From JACJWR01 sp963752505 (GTDB lineage: Bacteria > Actinomycetota > Actinomycetes > S36-B12 > UBA10799), in NCBI GenBank assembly GCA_963752505.1, contig CAVVYM010000012.1, positions 124,001-188,000 of the forward strand: 64,000 nt of DNA, in the 5' to 3' direction. Positions 8,882 through 18,182 of the stretch are shown here, piece after piece. The first letter of the stretch is position 1, and the number at the start of each line of letters is the position of its first letter. Under the pieces are notes generated by a model. That model was given only the letters and a program-made list of their open reading frames with translations, made no database searches and was not told where the DNA came from. A program made the position numbers and the translations under genes.

Positions 8882-11800
8882 CTATCGGGCTCTCATACGC
8901 AGCCCGCGCGGAGTCAAGGCGAATCCTGCGCGGCTGAAGACTTCCGCGGCTGGGCTCGAGAGCACTTCGTCGCCGTCGCTGCGCTGAACGGTCAGGCCGT
9001 CCAGACGCCCGTCTCGCACGGCGTTGGCGACAGCCTCGGCGGCCGCTTGCAGCAGGCCCTCGTCAGCGGTCCAGGTGAGCATCGTCCGTCCGCCCCGCTC
9101 AAGGTAGAGCACCAATTCCCCCCGGGCGAGGACCACGACGGCACCAGCCTTGCGGCCAGGGCGGTGACCGGCGTCGCGATCGCGGCGCGCGGGCCAGGGC
9201 AAGGCGGCGCCGTAGGGTTGGGCAGGATCAGTGGCCGCCAAGAGCACGACTGAGCCAGTTCCCACGACCTCCGCCGCCGATCGCTGCTGCTGTTGGGCTG
9301 TAGCGCGAAGCCGGTCGACGACGTTGCTCGTGGTGAATTGCGCGGCTCCCAAGCCTTCGATGGCGTGCGTGCGTATGCACCCGCCACCATCCTCCAGTGC
9401 GCGCAACACCTTGTAGGCCGCAGCGAACCCGCCAGCAAAGCGCTCGATCGACAACGAGCCGCGCGTGAGCACCGCGTGACGATCGAGCAACCAGGGTGCA
9501 ACCGCGGCGGCGCGCTGGGTGGCGTCCGCCGGTGTCCGCGGCACAGCTGACCAACGGCCCGCCAACGCGGGGGCCACCCGTGGCACATCCGGTGTACGGA
9601 GGCTGCCCACGGTGCCGCGTCGCGAGTGGGGGAACGTCCGACGGGTGCGCGGCCGCGCTGTGTTCCGACGCCTCTTGCCCGAGCCCGTGAGTCGTGCCCG
9701 TACCGGCGCGAAGGTGTCGTTGGTCAACCATCCAGCCCAGAGCAGATCGTCGAACGCGGTGGGCAGCTCGGTCGGGTCGAACCCCTCGGCGGCGGTGGCA
9801 GACAACCGATCGAGCAGTTGCGCGTAGAACCAGCCGCCACCGTCCGCCACCGCAGTCAAGATTTCAGTCGCCGCAGTGCCTGCCACGTCGGTCGGTTCCC
9901 CCAACAGGATGTCTGCATCGGCGGGTGCCAATGTCACCCACCCGTCGCCGCCTGGAAGCGCACCAGCCCCGCACCAAATCACTTCGCCGGCCGAGGTCAA
10001 CTCGTCGAGCATGGCAGGTCGGTAGTCGCGGACTCGAGCGGGCAGTATCTGTGACTCCAGCACGCTGGCAGGCATCGGAACGCCTGCGAGTAGTTCAACT
10101 GAACGCAGGACTGCATCGACACCCCTCTCGCCTGCGCCGATTCCGTGCCACTGGGTGAGGAACTCCGCGTAGCTGGGTCCCGGGACCGGTTCGGCCTGGG
10201 CGCGGAGTTTAGCGATGCTGCGCCGCCTGATTCGCCGCAGAATGTCGGCATCGCACCACTCGGATCCCACACCGCCGGGGCGAAACTCGCCGGCCAGTAT
10301 GCGGCCCGATTCGGCCAACCGATCCAGCGTCACCTGGGCAACCGCCGCGCCGACGCCGAAATGCTGGGCGGCTTCGGCGGTGGTGAATGGCCCGTGCGTG
10401 CGCGCGAATCGTGCCAGCAGATCGCCGAGCGGATCCGGCACCGGTTCGGTGAACGCCAATGGCACACCGATGGGAAGCGGGGTGCCCAGGGCGTCGCGTA
10501 GGCGCCCGGCGTCTTCGATGGCGGCGGTGCGGGGCTCGCCGGAGGTGATGGAGATGGCGCGTTTGGTGCCGACCAGTTCCGTCGCCCAGGCTGGATCGCC
10601 GCCCCTGCTGCTGATATCGGTCGCGCTGAGCGGGCCGAGCACGCGCAAGGCGTCCGCAAGGTCCTCGACATTGCGAAGGGCGCGGTCTGCGGTCAACCAC
10701 CCCACTTCCGACGCCACCTCCTCGAGGGCCTGCGCGTCGAGGAGTTCGCGCAGTTCGACTGTTCCGAGTAGATCTGCCAGCAGCCCCGCATCGAGGGTGA
10801 GCGCCGCCGCTCTGCGTTCGGCCAGCGGGGAGTCGCCCTCGTACATGAAGGCGGCAACGTATCCGAACAGCAGCGCGCGGGAAAACGGACTCGGTTGCTC
10901 CGCAGATACCTCGTGCAGTCGCATGGAGCCGTTCTGCAGGCCGGACAGGACTTCGCGCAGGCCGGGAACGTCGAATACATCGGACACGCACTCACGCACT
11001 GCCTCAAGCACGATCGGGAAGGTGGGGTGCTCCGACGCGACGGCAAGCAACTGCGCGCTCCGTTGGCGTTGCTGCCACAGGGGTGCCCGACGGCCCGGGT
11101 CTCGCTTGGGCAGCAGGAGGGCGCGGGCCGCACACTCTCGGAAGCGTGCACCGAACAGGGCGCTACCGCCGATTTGCGCGGTCACGATCTGGGAGATCTC
11201 CTCCGGATCTATCAGCAGCGCATCGCGGACTGCTTCCCAGATGTCGTCGGAGTCCGAATCCGGAATGCGCAGCACGATGCCGTCGTCGGCATGCATCACC
11301 TGCACGTCCATACCCGTCGATTGCCGTAGCCGGGCTCCGATGGCCAACGCCCAGGGTGCGTGGACTCGGGCGCCGAGGGGCGACAACAGAGTGACTTGCC
11401 AATCGCCGAGTTCGTCGCGGAAGCGCTCCAGCACCAGAGTGCGGTCATCCGGCAGTCGCCCCGTGGCCTGGCGCTGTTCGTCGAGGTAGGCCAGCAGATT
11501 GGCGACCGCATTCGCATCGAGGCCTTCGTCGGCGAGTCGCGCCGCCGCCGCGGTCGGTGCTTCGTTGGCGAGGGAACGGACGGCGGCTCCCACCCGCCTG
11601 CCGAGGTCCAGCCCGCGCCCCAAGGCGTCACCGTGCCAAAAGGGCATCTTGCCCGGCTGCCCGGGCGCGGGGGAGACGAGCACTCGATCGTGGGTGATGT
11701 CCTCGATGCGCCAACTGCTAGCACCGAGCGCGAAGACGTCGCCCACGCGGGACTCGTAGACCATTTCTTCGTCCAACTCGCCCAGTTTGGAACTCTTCTC

Positions 11801-13477
11801 GCCTACCAGGTGGACGCCAAAGAGGCCCCGATCGGGGATGGTGCCGCCGGACGTCACGGCTAGACGTTGCGCACCGGGACGCGCCGTGAGCACATCGCGA
11901 TCTCGATCCCACACGAGTTTGGGGCGCAGGTCGGCGAAGGATTCCGCGGGATACTTCCCGCTGAGCATGTCCAAGGTGGCGAACCAAGCTGACTCGGGAA
12001 GCCGGGCGTAGGGAGCCGCAGAACGAACGAGGCGAAAGAGGTCGGGTAGCGACCAGTCGTCCATGGCCACGGCGGCCACTACCTGTTGCGCCAGAACGTC
12101 GAGTGGATTCTCCGGAATGCGAAGTGCCTCTATGGTGCGCTCTTGCATGAGTTGCGCGACGACGGTGGCTGTCACGAGGTCGGCTCGGTATTTGGGGAAA
12201 ATTGAACCCTTGCTGACGGCGCCGACGTGGTGGCCGGCCCGGCCGATGCGCTGGAGACCTGCTGCCACCGAAGGGGGTGATTCGACCTGGACCACCAGGT
12301 CAATTGCGCCCATGTCGATCCCCAACTCGAGGCTGCTGGTGGCCACGACCGCAGGTAGCCGCCCCGCCTTGAGATCCTCCTCGATCTCAGCCCGCTGCTC
12401 TTTGCTGACGGAGCCGTGATGGGCGCGGGCAACAACTCGGGCGGGCTCAGTCGCTGCCCCGTCAGCCACGGGCACCGCGGCCCGGGCAGACGATTCCGAT
12501 TGCCGTTCGGCGGCCAACTCGTTCAACCGGCTCGTCAGCCGTTCGGCGAGTCTGCGCGAATTGACGAATACCAACGTCGCGGTGTGCGCATCGATCATCT
12601 CCAGCACGCGTTGCTCCACGTGTGGCCAAATCGAATTCCGGGGTCCCTCAGCCGCAGCCGAACCCTCCAGGCTGTCAACATTCGCGGCGCCACCGAGGTC
12701 GGCCATGTCTTCGACGGGGACCTCGATCGACACTTCGATCTGTTTGGCTGAACCCGGTTCGATGACGGTTACGGGGCGCCCGCCGCCGAGGAAGCGGGCG
12801 ACTTCCGATGTCGGGCGGACCGTGGCGGATAGACCGATGCGTTGGATCGGAGCGTCGACAAGTGATTCGAGCCGCTCCAGGGAGAGAGCAAGGTGGGCAC
12901 CGCGTTTGGTGCCGGCGACGGCGTGAATCTCATCGACAATCACGGTCTGAACGTTGCGCAGGCTCTCGCGAGCCGCCGACGTGAGGAGCAGGTAGAGAGA
13001 CTCAGGCGTGGTGATCAGAATGTCCGCCGGAGTACGCGCTTGGCGGCGGCGCTCCTGCGGTGCGGTGTCGCCGGATCGGACGGCCACGGTGATGTCGGGT
13101 TCGGGTTGTCCTGCGCGCACCATTTCTTGGCGCAGGCCCGTCAGCGGCGCCCGCAGGTTACGTTCGACATCTACCGCGAGCGCCTTGAGCGGAGAGATGT
13201 ACAGCACGGTGGTTCGTGCGGCGGCATCAACCGCAGCTTCGCGGGTGGCCAAGGTATCGAGCGCGGAGAAGAAGGCGGCCAGCGTCTTTCCGGAGCCGGT
13301 GGGCGCCACCACCAGGGCGGATTCGCCGCTGCGAATGGCATCCCAGGCCGCCACTTGAGCTGGCGTTGGCGAGTCGAAGGAGCGGGAGAACCAGGACTGC
13401 GCGGGAAGGGAAAAGCGCGCTAGCGTGGCACCGCGTTCCTCCGCCGGCGGAGCAGGCCCGACCCGTGGTGAATCCAT
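8882..13477 (-). CDS. lhr: Large Lhr-type ATP-dependent DNA helicase
   Basis: Superfamily 2 helicase of about 1,531 aa, within the usual range for full-length Lhr (about 1,500 aa). The first third holds the helicase core: Walker A APTGSGKT, DEIH box (VIVDEIHAVAGTKRG), the SATVRP motif and motif VI QRIGRAGH. The remainder is the winged-helix and Lhr C-terminal region. Mycobacterial Lhr is a 3'-5' translocase tied to DNA repair. ATG 13477 and ATG 13486 are both possible and GTG 13507 is the longest reading; 13477 has an AGGA at suitable distance. It leads the lhr-nei-clgR unit and diverges from the DUF3046 gene. Confidence 0.93.
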   Translation of the reverse strand: MDSPRVGPAPPAEERGATLARFSLPAQSWFSRSFDSPTPAQVAAWDAIRSGESALVVAPTGSGKTLAAFFSALDTLATREAAVDAAARTTVLYISPLKALAVDVERNLRAPLTGLRQEMVRAGQPEPDITVAVRSGDTAPQERRRQARTPADILITTPESLYLLLTSAARESLRNVQTVIVDEIHAVAGTKRGAHLALSLERLESLVDAPIQRIGLSATVRPTSEVARFLGGGRPVTVIEPGSAKQIEVSIEVPVEDMADLGGAANVDSLEGSAAAEGPRNSIWPHVEQRVLEMIDAHTATLVFVNSRRLAERLTSRLNELAAERQSESSARAAVPVADGAATEPARVVARAHHGSVSKEQRAEIEEDLKAGRLPAVVATSSLELGIDMGAIDLVVQVESPPSVAAGLQRIGRAGHHVGAVSKGSIFPKYRADLVTATVVAQLMQERTIEALRIPENPLDVLAQQVVAAVAMDDWSLPDLFRLVRSAAPYARLPESAWFATLDMLSGKYPAESFADLRPKLVWDRDRDVLTARPGAQRLAVTSGGTIPDRGLFGVHLVGEKSSKLGELDEEMVYESRVGDVFALGASSWRIEDITHDRVLVSPAPGQPGKMPFWHGDALGRGLDLGRRVGAAVRSLANEAPTAAAARLADEGLDANAVANLLAYLDEQRQATGRLPDDRTLVLERFRDELGDWQVTLLSPLGARVHAPWALAIGARLRQSTGMDVQVMHADDGIVLRIPDSDSDDIWEAVRDALLIDPEEISQIVTAQIGGSALFGARFRECAARALLLPKRDPGRRAPLWQQRQRSAQLLAVASEHPTFPIVLEAVRECVSDVFDVPGLREVLSGLQNGSMRLHEVSAEQPSPFSRALLFGYVAAFMYEGDSPLAERRAAALTLDAGLLADLLGTVELRELLDAQALEEVASEVGWLTADRALRNVEDLADALRVLGPLSATDISSRGGDPAWATELVGTKRAISITSGEPRTAAIEDAGRLRDALGTPLPIGVPLAFTEPVPDPLGDLLARFARTHGPFTTAEAAQHFGVGAAVAQVTLDRLAESGRILAGEFRPGGVGSEWCDADILRRIRRRSIAKLRAQAEPVPGPSYAEFLTQWHGIGAGERGVDAVLRSVELLAGVPMPASVLESQILPARVRDYRPAMLDELTSAGEVIWCGAGALPGGDGWVTLAPADADILLGEPTDVAGTAATEILTAVADGGGWFYAQLLDRLSATAAEGFDPTELPTAFDDLLWAGWLTNDTFAPVRARLTGSGKRRRNTARPRTRRTFPHSRRGTVGSLRTPDVPRVAPALAGRWSAVPRTPADATQRAAAVAPWLLDRHAVLTRGSLSIERFAGGFAAAYKVLRALEDGGGCIRTHAIEGLGAAQFTTSNVVDRLRATAQQQQRSAAEVVGTGSVVLLAATDPAQPYGAALPWPARRDRDAGHRPGRKAGAVVVLARGELVLYLERGGRTMLTWTADEGLLQAAAEAVANAVRDGRLDGLTVQRSDGDEVLSSPAAEVFSRAGFALTPRGLRMRAR

Positions 13478-13567
13478 GGGCACCATCCTGCACACAACGG
13501 CCGACACGCGGCAAAGCCGTGGCAGGTCCAGACCGACCGTGCCCGCGCCTCATGGTTGGATGGCTCG

Positions 13568-13762
13568 GTGCGATTGACCGAGTTCTGGGAGCGTATGGAT
13601 GACGCCCTCGGCGCCCGATACAGCCACTACTGGGCGGACTCCCACGTGTTGCCGGAACTGCAGGGGCGCACCGTGACCGTCGCGCTCGGCGATGGGGAAG
13701 ACGCCGCTGTGGTGTGGCGGGCGGTGTGGCGGAATCTGCAGTTGCCGCCTCGGGACCGCTGA
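13568..13762 (+). CDS. DUF3046 small protein upstream of recA
   Basis: 64-aa protein starting VRLTEFWERMDDALG and ending VWRAVWRNLQLPPRDR. This is the DUF3046 family, which in actinobacteria almost always sits just before recA (for example Rv2738c). Function is unknown. GTG 13568 is chosen because the family begins at that valine; a GGATGG five bases upstream may serve as ribosome-binding site. It is divergent from lhr, with about 90 bases shared upstream. Confidence 0.8.
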   Translation: MRLTEFWERMDDALGARYSHYWADSHVLPELQGRTVTVALGDGEDAAVVWRAVWRNLQLPPRDR

Positions 13763-14124
13763 CCGTGCGTTGCCGGGGTGCGACACGCCGCATCGGCGTA
13801 CGCGACCTGCGTGACATCGAACAGTTGTTCGCTTAGGGTGAGGATGTGTTCGAACAGAAGTTGCCGAACGTCGAGCTTCCTGGTCGCCTCCGGACGCCTG
13901 TTCGTCGGTCGCCGGATGGATCCGACGTGGTTCCAGCACCGGAACTTCACCGTGAATGGGTACGGCGCGTGCCTTCGTCCACAGGCCCGACTTCAGATCG
14001 TGGACTGTGTCGGAGGTGCCGCATAGCGTGGCATCACGTCGGCACGAAGAAATCCCGCTAGATCGTCTGACACCACCATCGACCTCCATACGACCGCACC
14101 ACGAACGGAAACGAGGCATTCGCA
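13763..14124 (+). promoter_or_regulatory. recA upstream region (362 bp)
   Basis: This gap holds the LexA box at 13818-13831, a TAGGGT -10-like hexamer at 13834-13839 and a short open frame from GTG 13846 to 14061. That frame has a weak third-position GC bias, so I do not call it a gene. Next to recA, a GAGG at 14111-14114 can act as ribosome-binding site for ATG 14125. Confidence 0.6.
13818..13831 (+). promoter_or_regulatory. LexA (SOS) box upstream of recA
   Basis: CGAACAGTTGTTCG is a perfect CGAAC-N4-GTTCG palindrome, the actinobacterial/Gram-positive LexA operator. It lies just upstream of a TAGGGT hexamer, so LexA binding would cover the promoter. The distance to the recA start is about 290 bases, implying either a long leader or a second promoter nearer recA. 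Confidence 0.88.
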
Positions 14125-15336
14125 ATGGCCAGCAACAACAGCAACGCCAGCCGCAACCCAACGCGGTCCAACAACCGTGAGGCTTCGCTCGACACCGCCC
14201 TAGCAGCCATTGAGAAGTCGTTCGGCAAGGGCTCGGTGATGCGGCTGGGTGACGATGTACGTCCGCCGGTGGACGTGATCCGCACCGGGTCCGTGGCGCT
14301 CGATGTCGCTTTGGGTATCGGCGGGCTGCCCCGTGGTCGTGTGGTGGAGATCTACGGGCCGGAATCATCCGGAAAGACCACCGTGGCGCTGCATGCGATC
14401 GCAAGCGCACAGGCAGCCGGCGGCATCGCCGCATTCATCGATGCCGAGCACGCCCTTGATCCTGAGTACGCAGCCCGTCTGGGTGTCGACATCGACAAGC
14501 TGCTCGTGAGCCAGCCCGACACCGGCGAGCAGGCGTTGGAGATCACGGACATGCTCGTGCGTTCCGGTGCGCTGGACATCGTCGTCATTGACTCGGTGGC
14601 TGCGCTGACGCCACGTGCCGAGATCGAAGGCGAGATGGGCGACAGCCACGTCGGTCTGCAAGCCCGACTCATGAGCCAGGCGCTGCGCAAACTGACCGGT
14701 GCACTGAGCGGGACGGGCACCACGGCAATCTTCATCAATCAACTTCGCGAGAAGATCGGCGTGATGTTCGGCAACCCCGAGACCACCACGGGTGGCCGTG
14801 CGCTCAAGTTCTACTCGTCGGTTCGCCTGGATGTTCGCCGCATCGAAACATTGAAGGAAGGTTCGGATCCAGTGGGTAACCGGACCCGGGTCAAAGTGGT
14901 GAAGAACAAGCTGGCGCCGCCGTTCAAGCAGGCAGAGTTCGACATCATCTACGGCCAGGGCATTTCGCGCGAGGGCGGTCTGATCGACATGGGGGTGGAT
15001 CATGGATTCATTCGGAAATCCGGCGCTTGGTACACCTACCAGGGTGATCAACTTGGCCAGGGCAAGGAGAACGCCAGAGCCTTCCTGCGGGACAACCCGG
15101 AACTCGCGGATGAAATCGAACGCCTCGTGAAGGAGAAGGTGGGAATTGGGGTTTCGTCGGCTCAAGAGGCTGAAGCTGAGGCGCCCACCCCGCCAAGCAT
15201 TGACGACCTGGCGGCCGCGGTGAATGCCCGCCCGGCACCGAGTGAACCCGCCGGCAAACCGGCAGCAGGTGCTTCCAAGATCACCCGCCCGGCGACCGCA
15301 CCCCGTCCCGCCACCAACGGCTCGGCCGCCCGCTAG
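14125..15336 (+). CDS. recA: Recombinase RecA
   Basis: Strand-exchange ATPase for homologous recombination; it also activates LexA self-cleavage. The 403-aa protein has Walker A GPESSGKTT near residue 75, the MAW motif region around DSVAALTPRAEIEGEMGD, and FINQLREKIGVMFGNPETTTGG covering loop 2. The C-terminus is extended by about 50 Ala/Pro-rich residues after the usual acidic end. No intein or frame problem is visible. recX follows after two bases, as in most actinobacteria. LexA control is indicated by the box at 13818. Confidence 0.99.
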   Translation: MASNNSNASRNPTRSNNREASLDTALAAIEKSFGKGSVMRLGDDVRPPVDVIRTGSVALDVALGIGGLPRGRVVEIYGPESSGKTTVALHAIASAQAAGGIAAFIDAEHALDPEYAARLGVDIDKLLVSQPDTGEQALEITDMLVRSGALDIVVIDSVAALTPRAEIEGEMGDSHVGLQARLMSQALRKLTGALSGTGTTAIFINQLREKIGVMFGNPETTTGGRALKFYSSVRLDVRRIETLKEGSDPVGNRTRVKVVKNKLAPPFKQAEFDIIYGQGISREGGLIDMGVDHGFIRKSGAWYTYQGDQLGQGKENARAFLRDNPELADEIERLVKEKVGIGVSSAQEAEAEAPTPPSIDDLAAAVNARPAPSEPAGKPAAGASKITRPATAPRPATNGSAAR

Positions 15337-15338
15337 CC

Positions 15339-15884
15339 GTGGTGCGCGAGCAACCCACCCCGGCGACGGCGGCTGACGACGGTCCGGATGCCGACCCGGC
15401 CGACGTTGCCCGCACGATAGCTCTGGCGTCGTTGAACGCTGCGCCGCGCACGCGTGCGCAGTTGGAGCAACTCCTCGAGAAGCGGGGTGTTCCGGCCGAC
15501 GCCGCGCGAGCCTGCCTCGATCGGTTCACGGAACTGCATCTCATCGACGACGGTGAATACGCTCGCATGTGGGTCAGATCCCGGCATGGCTTGCGCCACC
15601 TTCCGCGGCGAACTCTTCGCTACGAGTTGCTTCGGAAGGGCGTCGCTACCAACCACATCGAAGCGGCACTTGAACTCATCGACGATGAAGACGAGTTCGA
15701 AGCCGCCAAGGCCCTGGCCGAGCGAAAGGTCAGGTTGCTGCGGAACCACGACGCTGCCGTGCGTCGACGCCGCGCCATGGGCGCACTGCTGCGCAAGGGC
15801 TTCGCTCCTGAGGTCGCTTCTCGAGCGCTCGCAGAAGTTTTGGCCGACGAGGACGAGCACGCCGACTGGGAATTCGACGGCTGA
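15339..15884 (+). CDS. recX: RecA regulator RecX
   Basis: 181-aa protein built of RecX three-helix repeats (RAQLEQLLEKRGV, YARMWVRSRHGL, RRRAMGALLRKGFAPEVASRAL). RecX binds RecA filaments and limits recombinase activity. Start GTG 15339 is two bases after the recA stop; GTG 15342 is equally possible. Close spacing means it is co-expressed with recA and therefore under the same SOS control. Confidence 0.93.
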   Translation: MVREQPTPATAADDGPDADPADVARTIALASLNAAPRTRAQLEQLLEKRGVPADAARACLDRFTELHLIDDGEYARMWVRSRHGLRHLPRRTLRYELLRKGVATNHIEAALELIDDEDEFEAAKALAERKVRLLRNHDAAVRRRRAMGALLRKGFAPEVASRALAEVLADEDEHADWEFDG

Positions 15885-15898
15885 CGCATGCCCGAGGT

Positions 15899-16642
15899 CT
15901 ACTGCGGCAGTGCCACGTCCCACTTAGCCACGAAGTAGGCAACGAGGTGGGGATCGCTGTAGGCGATGAGTTCCGAGCCTTCCACCGCTGCACCCGAGGC
16001 CGCCACCATCGCTACGGCGGCTTGCCAGGCACAGCGACCATCGAGGCCGTATGTGGCGTCAAGCTCTGGTGTCAACCGCATCAGCGCGCCGAGATCACCC
16101 TCGCCCAGCATGGTGGCGATGCGGTCGTCAAGTGCCACCGCCCCGTCCACGATGTGGCCCGGAGACTTCTCGGCTCGCGTTGCGGTGCCGTCTCCCACGA
16201 CGAGCAAAGCCGTCCCAGCCGCTATGCGCAGGTCGCGGACGGCAGGCTCAGCAAGACTTCCGCGGATCTCGCCGGGCGTCCCCGTAGCAAGGACCATGTC
16301 GAGGGGAGCATCCGGCGAGCGGCCGGCGGCCTGCAGAGCCCAGCGCCCGATGGTCAACGCCAACGGCAAAAAGGGCCCGTCGTCCGCCTTCGCCGCGCCC
16401 GTGAACTGCGGTTCACAACCGGGGAGCTCGGCCTCATAGAGGTGCGCTCCGCTTTCGGCCGCTGAGCCATCCGGGTGTTGGCCGGCACCGGGGGACCCCA
16501 CCACAATCACACGTGACGCCTCGGCGAGGGGCGCACACGCGCGCAGCACAGCTTCGCGCAGGGCGACGTGGCTGGGAAGGGGATCCGGATTCAGCGACGG
16601 CAGGAGCAACGGCGCGCTGGGGATGAACACCACCTGATTCAC
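15899..16642 (-). CDS. Class III extradiol dioxygenase subunit B-like (LigB-fold) protein
   Basis: About 247 aa, starting VNQVVFIPSAPLLLPSLNP and containing VIVVGSPGAG, LVVGDGTATR and a HIVDGAVALDDRI segment. This resembles the conserved actinobacterial LigB-fold protein found beside miaB/miaA/dapF (for example Rv2728c), which has no known reaction. The metal-binding histidines of true extradiol dioxygenases are not obvious, so catalysis is doubtful. GTG 16642 is chosen because a longer reading to 16717 would run into the divergent miaB start. It converges with recX. Confidence 0.6.
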   Translation of the reverse strand: MNQVVFIPSAPLLLPSLNPDPLPSHVALREAVLRACAPLAEASRVIVVGSPGAGQHPDGSAAESGAHLYEAELPGCEPQFTGAAKADDGPFLPLALTIGRWALQAAGRSPDAPLDMVLATGTPGEIRGSLAEPAVRDLRIAAGTALLVVGDGTATRAEKSPGHIVDGAVALDDRIATMLGEGDLGALMRLTPELDATYGLDGRCAWQAAVAMVAASGAAVEGSELIAYSDPHLVAYFVAKWDVALPQ

Positions 16643-16706
16643 CTGCCACAGCCTAGGAGTCACGTGGGGAATGCGCCCGCGGTGCACCACGTAGACTTTG
16701 GCCACC

Positions 16707-18182
16707 ATGACTGTCACGAGCCAACAGCGACCACCACGCTACGAAGTCCGCACGCTCGGGTGTCAGATGAACGTGCACGATTCGGAGCGCATGGCCGGCC
16801 TGCTCGAAGACGCCGGCTACGTACGGGCCGGCGCCCACGATGTGCCGGATCTCATCGTTTTCAATACGTGTGCCGTTCGCGAGAACGCCGACAACCGCCT
16901 CTACGGCAATCTTGGGCACCTGCGTCCGGCCAAGGATGCGAATCCGGAACTGCAGATCGCCGTCGGCGGCTGTTTGGCGCAGAAGGATCGAGGCGAGATC
17001 GTACGGCGAGCCCCTTGGGTCGACGTCGTCTTCGGAACACACAACATTGGCGCCCTCCCCGTCTTGCTGGAACGCGCCCGCCGCGAGCGCGAAGCACAAG
17101 TGGAGATCCGCGAGGCACTGGAGGCGTTTCCCTCAACGCTGCCGTCGCGCCGGGACTCCGCCCACAGCGCGTGGATCTCGATCAGCGTGGGCTGCAATAA
17201 CACGTGCACGTTCTGCATCGTGCCCGCGCTCCGAGGCAAGGAGAAGGATCGTCGACCGGGCGACATCCTTGCCGAAGCCCGGGCGCTGGTGGATTCCGGT
17301 GTGAGCGAGGTCACCTTGCTGGGCCAAAACGTGAATGCCTACGGCGTGGAGTTCGGTGAACCGTCAGCCTTTGCCGATCTGTTGCGGGCGTGCGGTGAGA
17401 TCGACGGGCTTGAGCGCGTCCGCTTCACCAGCCCCCACCCGCGTGACTTCACCGACGACGTGATCGCGGCGATGGCCGAAACCCCCAATGTGATGCCCCA
17501 CCTGCACATGCCGCTGCAGTCCGGATCGGATTCCGTCCTGCGTCGGATGCGCCGCTCGTATCGACGAGAGCGCTACCTCGGCATCATCGAACGGGTCCGC
17601 GACGCCATGCCGGAGGCGGCCATCACGACCGACATCATCGTGGGATTTCCCGGGGAAACCGAGGATGACTTTCTCGCCACGGTGGACGTCGTGCAGGCGG
17701 CGCGATTCGCCAGCGCCTACACCTTCCAGTACTCCAAGCGTCCGGGCACTCCCGCCGCCGAGATGCCCGACCAAGTGCCATCGGACGTGGTGACGGATCG
17801 CTACCAGCGCCTTGTCGCAGCAGTCAACGACGTCGCCTGGGCGGAGAACCGGCGACTGACGGACTCGATGGTGGAAGTCCTCATCGCAGAGGGCGACGGA
17901 CGCAAGGATGCACAGACCCACCGCGTGAGCGGGAGAGCCCGGGACAATCGACTGGTGCACCTGGACCCAGCGGGTCTCGCCCCGCAGGCCGGTGACCTCA
18001 TGACGGCCCGCGTCACGCACGCCGCACCACACCACCTGGTCGCCGACGCCGACGTGGCGCTCGTTCGCCGGGCACGAGTGCCCTCGGACGCCTGCGAGGT
18101 GGTCTTCCCAGGTTTCTCCGGGGGCTCCGCGACCGGACCCGTTGCGCTCGGAATGCCGACCGGGATTCCTATGCGTGGCTGA
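16707..18182 (+). CDS. miaB: tRNA-2-methylthio-N6-dimethylallyladenosine synthase MiaB
   Basis: Radical-SAM methylthiotransferase that acts on i6A37 of tRNAs made by MiaA. The 491-aa protein shows the N-terminal cluster cysteines (TLGCQMNVHDSE, NTCAVRENA, GGCLAQ), the radical-SAM motif CNNTCTFCIVP near residue 166 and a C-terminal TRAM domain. GCQMN separates it from RimO. Start ATG 16707 sits nine bases after a TAGACT hexamer at 16692-16697, so the leader is very short. Its last codons overlap the miaA GTG start. Confidence 0.96.
   Translation: MTVTSQQRPPRYEVRTLGCQMNVHDSERMAGLLEDAGYVRAGAHDVPDLIVFNTCAVRENADNRLYGNLGHLRPAKDANPELQIAVGGCLAQKDRGEIVRRAPWVDVVFGTHNIGALPVLLERARREREAQVEIREALEAFPSTLPSRRDSAHSAWISISVGCNNTCTFCIVPALRGKEKDRRPGDILAEARALVDSGVSEVTLLGQNVNAYGVEFGEPSAFADLLRACGEIDGLERVRFTSPHPRDFTDDVIAAMAETPNVMPHLHMPLQSGSDSVLRRMRRSYRRERYLGIIERVRDAMPEAAITTDIIVGFPGETEDDFLATVDVVQAARFASAYTFQYSKRPGTPAAEMPDQVPSDVVTDRYQRLVAAVNDVAWAENRRLTDSMVEVLIAEGDGRKDAQTHRVSGRARDNRLVHLDPAGLAPQAGDLMTARVTHAAPHHLVADADVALVRRARVPSDACEVVFPGFSGGSATGPVALGMPTGIPMRG

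Noticed and set aside
10215..11489. Long open frame antisense to lhr
   Set aside because: Ser/Arg-rich shadow of the lhr reading frame without a domain.
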